From Polaromonas sp. (GTDB lineage: Bacteria; Pseudomonadota; Gammaproteobacteria; Burkholderiales; Burkholderiaceae_C): a stretch of DNA of 64,000 bases. The notes under the pieces were generated by a model, which worked only from the letters and a program-made list of their open reading frames with translations, did no database searches and was not told the DNA's origin. The DNA lies in contig JAAFIP010000017.1 in the NCBI GenBank assembly GCA_013297865.1, positions 1-64,000 on the forward strand. Direction: 5' to 3'. Shown here one piece after another: positions 61,601 through 64,000 of the stretch. A program made the position numbers and the translations under genes. Position 1 is the first letter of the stretch; every line of letters begins with the position of its first letter.

Positions 61601-62860
61601 CATTACGGGGTGCTCTTTGATCACCTCTTCCAGGATGTCCCACACCACAGGGGTGCCAGACTCGACTTCTTTCTTGGCGGCCTTGATGGTCGTTGCAATA
61701 CCCATCGCCTCCAGGCGCGAGAAGATGAAGGGCTTGAACAGCTCCAGCGCCATCAGCTTGGGCAAACCGCACTGATGCAGTTTGAGCGTAGGGCCCACCA
61801 CAATCACAGAGCGGCCAGAGTAGTCCACACGCTTGCCCAGCAAGTTCTGGCGGAAACGACCGCTCTTGCCTTTGATCATGTCGGCCAACGACTTGAGCGT
61901 ACGCTTGTTGGCACCTGTCATGGCCTTGCCACGGCGACCGTTGTCCAGCAAGCTGTCCACAGCTTCCTGCAGCATGCGTTTTTCGTTGCGTGCAATGATT
62001 TCAGGCGCTTTGAGTTCAAGCAAACGGCGCAGACGGCTGTTGCGGTTGATAACCCGGCGGTACAGATCGTTCAAGTCGGAGGTGGCAAAACGGCCACCGT
62101 CCAAAGGCACGAGTGGGCGCAGATCAGGCGGCAGCACAGGCAGCACTTCCATCACCATCCACTCGGGCTTCATGCCAGACTTTTTGAACGCTTCGAGCAC
62201 TTTGAGGCGCTTGGCGTTTTTCTTGATCTTGACTTCAGAACCGGTCAGGTCATTGCGCAGCTTCTCGATTTCAACATCGAGATCAATGCCAGCTAAAAGC
62301 TCCTTGATGCCTTCAGCGCCCATCTTGGCCTGAAACTCATCGCCGTACTCTTTTTCTTTGGCATCAAAGTCATCTTCCGACATGATGTTGAACTTCTTCA
62401 GCGGGGTCATGCCGGGATCGGTTACCACATACGCTTCGAAATACAACACCCGCTCGATATCGCGCAAGGTCATGTCAAGCACGAGGCCCAAACGCGATGG
62501 CAGTGATTTCAAAAACCAGATATGCGCGCAAGGCGCAGCCAGGTCAATGTGACCCATGCGCTCGCGGCGCACTTTGGTTTGCGTCACTTCCACGCCGCAC
62601 TTTTCGCAGATCACACCGCGGTGCTTGAGACGCTTGTACTTGCCGCACAAGCACTCATAGTCTTTGATGGGGCCAAAGATTTTGGCGCAAAACAGACCAT
62701 CGCGCTCAGGCTTGAAGGTACGGTAGTTGATGGTTTCAGGCTTTTTGACTTCGCCAAAAGACCACGAACGGATCTTCTCTGGCGATGCGATGCCAATGCG
62801 GATGGCATCAAAATGCTCATCGGGCGTAAACTGCTTGAACAAGTCGAGTAAAGATTTCAT
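58646..62860 (-). CDS. rpoC: RNA polymerase beta' subunit
   Basis: This 1404-residue subunit is complete and of normal length. The N-terminal zinc site is [13 protein letters not shown]...CEKCG (residues ~70-88), and the catalytic magnesium site is [12 protein letters not shown]. The second zinc-site cysteines are in the [17 protein letters not shown] block near residue 895. It follows rpoB with 21 bp between. It ends with the terminator at 58549-58588. Confidence 0.99.
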   Translation of the reverse strand: MKSLLDLFKQFTPDEHFDAIRIGIASPEKIRSWSFGEVKKPETINYRTFKPERDGLFCAKIFGPIKDYECLCGKYKRLKHRGVICEKCGVEVTQTKVRRERMGHIDLAAPCAHIWFLKSLPSRLGLVLDMTLRDIERVLYFEAYVVTDPGMTPLKKFNIMSEDDFDAKEKEYGDEFQAKMGAEGIKELLAGIDLDVEIEKLRNDLTGSEVKIKKNAKRLKVLEAFKKSGMKPEWMVMEVLPVLPPDLRPLVPLDGGRFATSDLNDLYRRVINRNSRLRRLLELKAPEIIARNEKRMLQEAVDSLLDNGRRGKAMTGANKRTLKSLADMIKGKSGRFRQNLLGKRVDYSGRSVIVVGPTLKLHQCGLPKLMALELFKPFIFSRLEAMGIATTIKAAKKEVESGTPVVWDILEEVIKEHPVMLNRAPTLHRLGIQAFEPILIEGKAIQLHPLVCSAFNADFDGDQMAVHVPLSVEAQMECRTLMLASNNILFPASGEPSIVPSQDVVLGLYYTTRERINGKGEGLIFSDIGEVQRALDAKQAELTAKISVRLTEYTKNKETGEFTASTKLVDTTVGRALLSEILPKGLPFANINKALKKKEISKLINVSFRKCGLKETVVFADKLLQSGFRLATQAGISIAIDDMLVPKEKHAIIERAGKEVKEIANQYSSGLVTAGERYNKVVDIWGKAGDEVSKVMMAQLSKEKTTDRHGKEVEQESFNSIYMMADSGARGSAAQIRQVAGMRGLMAKPDGSIIETPITANFREGLNVLEYFISTHGARKGLADTALKTANSGYLTRRLCDVVQDLVITEDDCGTQEGQVMRAIVEGGEVIESLRDRVLGRTAVEDVLHPENRAVLVKAGQMLEEDEIEVVEAAGVDEIKVRTALTCETRFGLCSKCYGRDLGRGGFINHGEAVGIIAAQSIGEPGTQLTMRTFHIGGAASRASIASSVEAKSNGSIGFNATMRYVTNSKKELVVIARSGEIIISDDNGRERERHKVPYGAVLTVKADQQIKAGAILANWDPLTRPIITEFAGQAKFENVEEGLTVAKQVDDVTGLSTLVVIDPKRRGATKVVRPQVKLIDASGNEVKIPGTDHSVTIGFQVGALIQVRDGQDVGPGEVLARIPVEGQKTRDITGGLPRVAELFEARSPKDKGMLAEITGTVSFGKETKGKVRLQITDPDGKVWDELIPKEKNILVHEGQVVNKGESVVDGPADPQDILRLLGVEELARYIVDEVQDVYRLQGVKINDKHIEVIVRQMLRRVVVENAGDSSYINGEQIERSEMLDTNDALRAAGKIPATYSNLLLGITKASLSTDSFISAASFQETTRVLTEAAIMGKRDELRGLKENVIVGRLIPAGTGLAYHNARKAKEAMDDAERRAIAEAEAAELAEGGESAAAQGEATQ

Positions 62861-62881
62861 AGTGATTCTTTCCCTTCTGAA

Positions 62882-64000
62882 TTAAGAACGCTCTAGTTCA
62901 ATGTCGATGCCCAAGGAACGGATTTCCTTGACCAACACGTTGAACGACTCGGGCATGCCCGCTGAAATCGTGTGCTCTCCTTTGACAATGCTTTCGTACA
63001 CTTTGGTACGGCCTTGCACGTCGTCGGATTTCACCGTCAACATCTCCTGCAGCGTGTAAGAGGCGCCATAGGCTTCCAGTGCCCACACCTCCATCTCGCC
63101 AAAGCGTTGACCACCAAACTGGGCCTTGCCGCCCAGAGGTTGCTGCGTCACCAGACTGTAAGGGCCAGTGGAGCGGGCGTGCATCTTGTCGTCGACCAAG
63201 TGGTGCAGTTTGAGCACATGCATATAACCCACCGTGACAGGACGCTCGAACTGTTCACCCGAACGACCGTCAAACAACTGCGCCTGCGTGCGCGTAGCTG
63301 TCAAGCCTTTGGTCTTGGCCACCTCATCTGGATAACCCAGTTTGAGCATGGCGCGGATTTCATCTTCTGATGCGCCATCAAACACGGGGGTGGCAAACGG
63401 CATGCCGCTTGTGAGGTTTTGAGCCATATCGATCACCTCATGATCGCCAAGTTTGCTCAGGTCTTCCTTGCGGCCTGAAGCGTTGTAGACACCTTCGAGG
63501 TACTTGCGCAACTCTGCCGCTTTGGCTTGCTGCTGCAACATGTCCCCAATGCGCTGGCCAATGCCCTTGCCTGCCCAGCCCAAGTGCACTTCGAGCACCT
63601 GGCCCACGTTCATGCGCGAAGGCACGCCCAAGGGGTTGAGCACGATGTCGCATGGTGTGCCATCGGCCATGTAAGGCATGTCTTCGACCGGAACGATCTT
63701 GGAGACGACACCCTTGTTGCCGTGGCGACCTGCCATCTTGTCACCTGGTTGCAGCCGACGCTTGACAGCCAAATAGACCTTGACCATCTTGAGCACGCCT
63801 GCTGGCAACTCATCCCCCTGGGTCAGCTTTTTGCGCTTTTCTTCAAATGCGAGGTCAAAGCTGTGGCGGGTTTGCTCCAGCGAGTTCTTGATGGACTCCA
63901 GCTGAGTTGCCGTTTCTTCATCTGCAGGACGCACGTCAAACCAATGGTACTTCTCAACAGAAGCCAGATAGGCTTTGTCTATCTTGGTGCCTTTGGCCAA
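62882..64000 (-). CDS. rpoB: RNA polymerase beta subunit, C-terminal part
   Basis: The last ~372 residues of RpoB, reading in from the right edge (the 5' part is outside). The block [15 protein letters not shown] with the conserved lysine, and the C-terminal [21 protein letters not shown], are diagnostic. The gene is open to the window's end with no frameshift. Confidence 0.99.
   Translation of the reverse strand: MAKGTKIDKAYLASVEKYHWFDVRPADEETATQLESIKNSLEQTRHSFDLAFEEKRKKLTQGDELPAGVLKMVKVYLAVKRRLQPGDKMAGRHGNKGVVSKIVPVEDMPYMADGTPCDIVLNPLGVPSRMNVGQVLEVHLGWAGKGIGQRIGDMLQQQAKAAELRKYLEGVYNASGRKEDLSKLGDHEVIDMAQNLTSGMPFATPVFDGASEDEIRAMLKLGYPDEVAKTKGLTATRTQAQLFDGRSGEQFERPVTVGYMHVLKLHHLVDDKMHARSTGPYSLVTQQPLGGKAQFGGQRFGEMEVWALEAYGASYTLQEMLTVKSDDVQGRTKVYESIVKGEHTISAGMPESFNVLVKEIRSLGIDIELERS

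Overview
The window is about 60% GC, tightly packed chromosomal DNA from a betaproteobacterium, most likely Comamonadaceae. The evidence is the 16S rRNA 5' end, the HprK/PtsN pair, the tsaB-rimI-udg and rsmB-DUF4390-ntrY-ntrX gene orders, Bug-type (TctC) receptors, a fused LivHM permease, and numerous short palindromic repeats. No phage, integrase or transposase gene is visible. The genus cannot be fixed from sequence alone.

Layout. 1-870: start of a leftward rRNA operon with a ladder of tandem promoters. 0.87-3.7 kb: two-subunit molybdenum hydroxylase. 3.8-10 kb: uup, then ptsN-hprK-uracil-DNA-glycosylase-like and a NodIJ-type ABC exporter. 10-20 kb: psd, a DUF1800/DUF1501 pair, pyrF, two EamA transporters and the tsaB-rimI-udg operon. 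20-27.1 kb: small membrane proteins including an orphan ATP-synthase c-like subunit, an XRE regulator, and an acetoacetyl-CoA synthetase/DUF3237 pair bracketed by large inverted structured repeats. 27.1-32 kb: nitrilase, flavin-binding and Rieske oxygenase operon with a divergent AraC regulator and a TctC-type receptor. 32-36 kb: dacB, SemiSWEET, GDSL lipoprotein, OmpW. 36-50.8 kb: a nicotinate catabolic locus. 50.8-58.6 kb: tRNA-Phe, an NtrYX-like two-component system, DUF4390, rsmB, flavocytochrome-c sulfide dehydrogenase subunits and a LemA-like protein. 58.6-64 kb: rpoC and the 3' part of rpoB.

The metabolic centrepiece is 36.1-50.8 kb. An enamidase (ena) is divergent from a run of 10 co-directional genes: 6-hydroxynicotinate reductase (hnr), a UPF0280/ApbE-like protein, two PF06684 paralogues, a complete branched-chain-type ABC importer, and nicotinate dehydrogenase NicA plus tri-haem NicB. 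Read together they predict uptake of nicotinate, hydroxylation to 6-hydroxynicotinate, ring reduction to 6-oxo-tetrahydronicotinate, and hydrolytic opening to 2-formylglutarate. This is the reductive route known from Eubacterium barkeri and Azorhizobium, combined with an aerobic cytochrome-linked dehydrogenase.

The most unusual signal is non-coding. A roughly 30-bp core element, nine copies, occurs both between genes and in frame inside five proteins, using different strands and frames. Three copies of a ~200-nt hairpin family, two copies of an adjacent ~200-bp family, and two ~100-nt elements at 37.4-37.7 kb keep their base-pairing although the stem sequences differ between copies. These repeats explain nearly all intergenic stretches longer than 300 bp apart from the rRNA leader.
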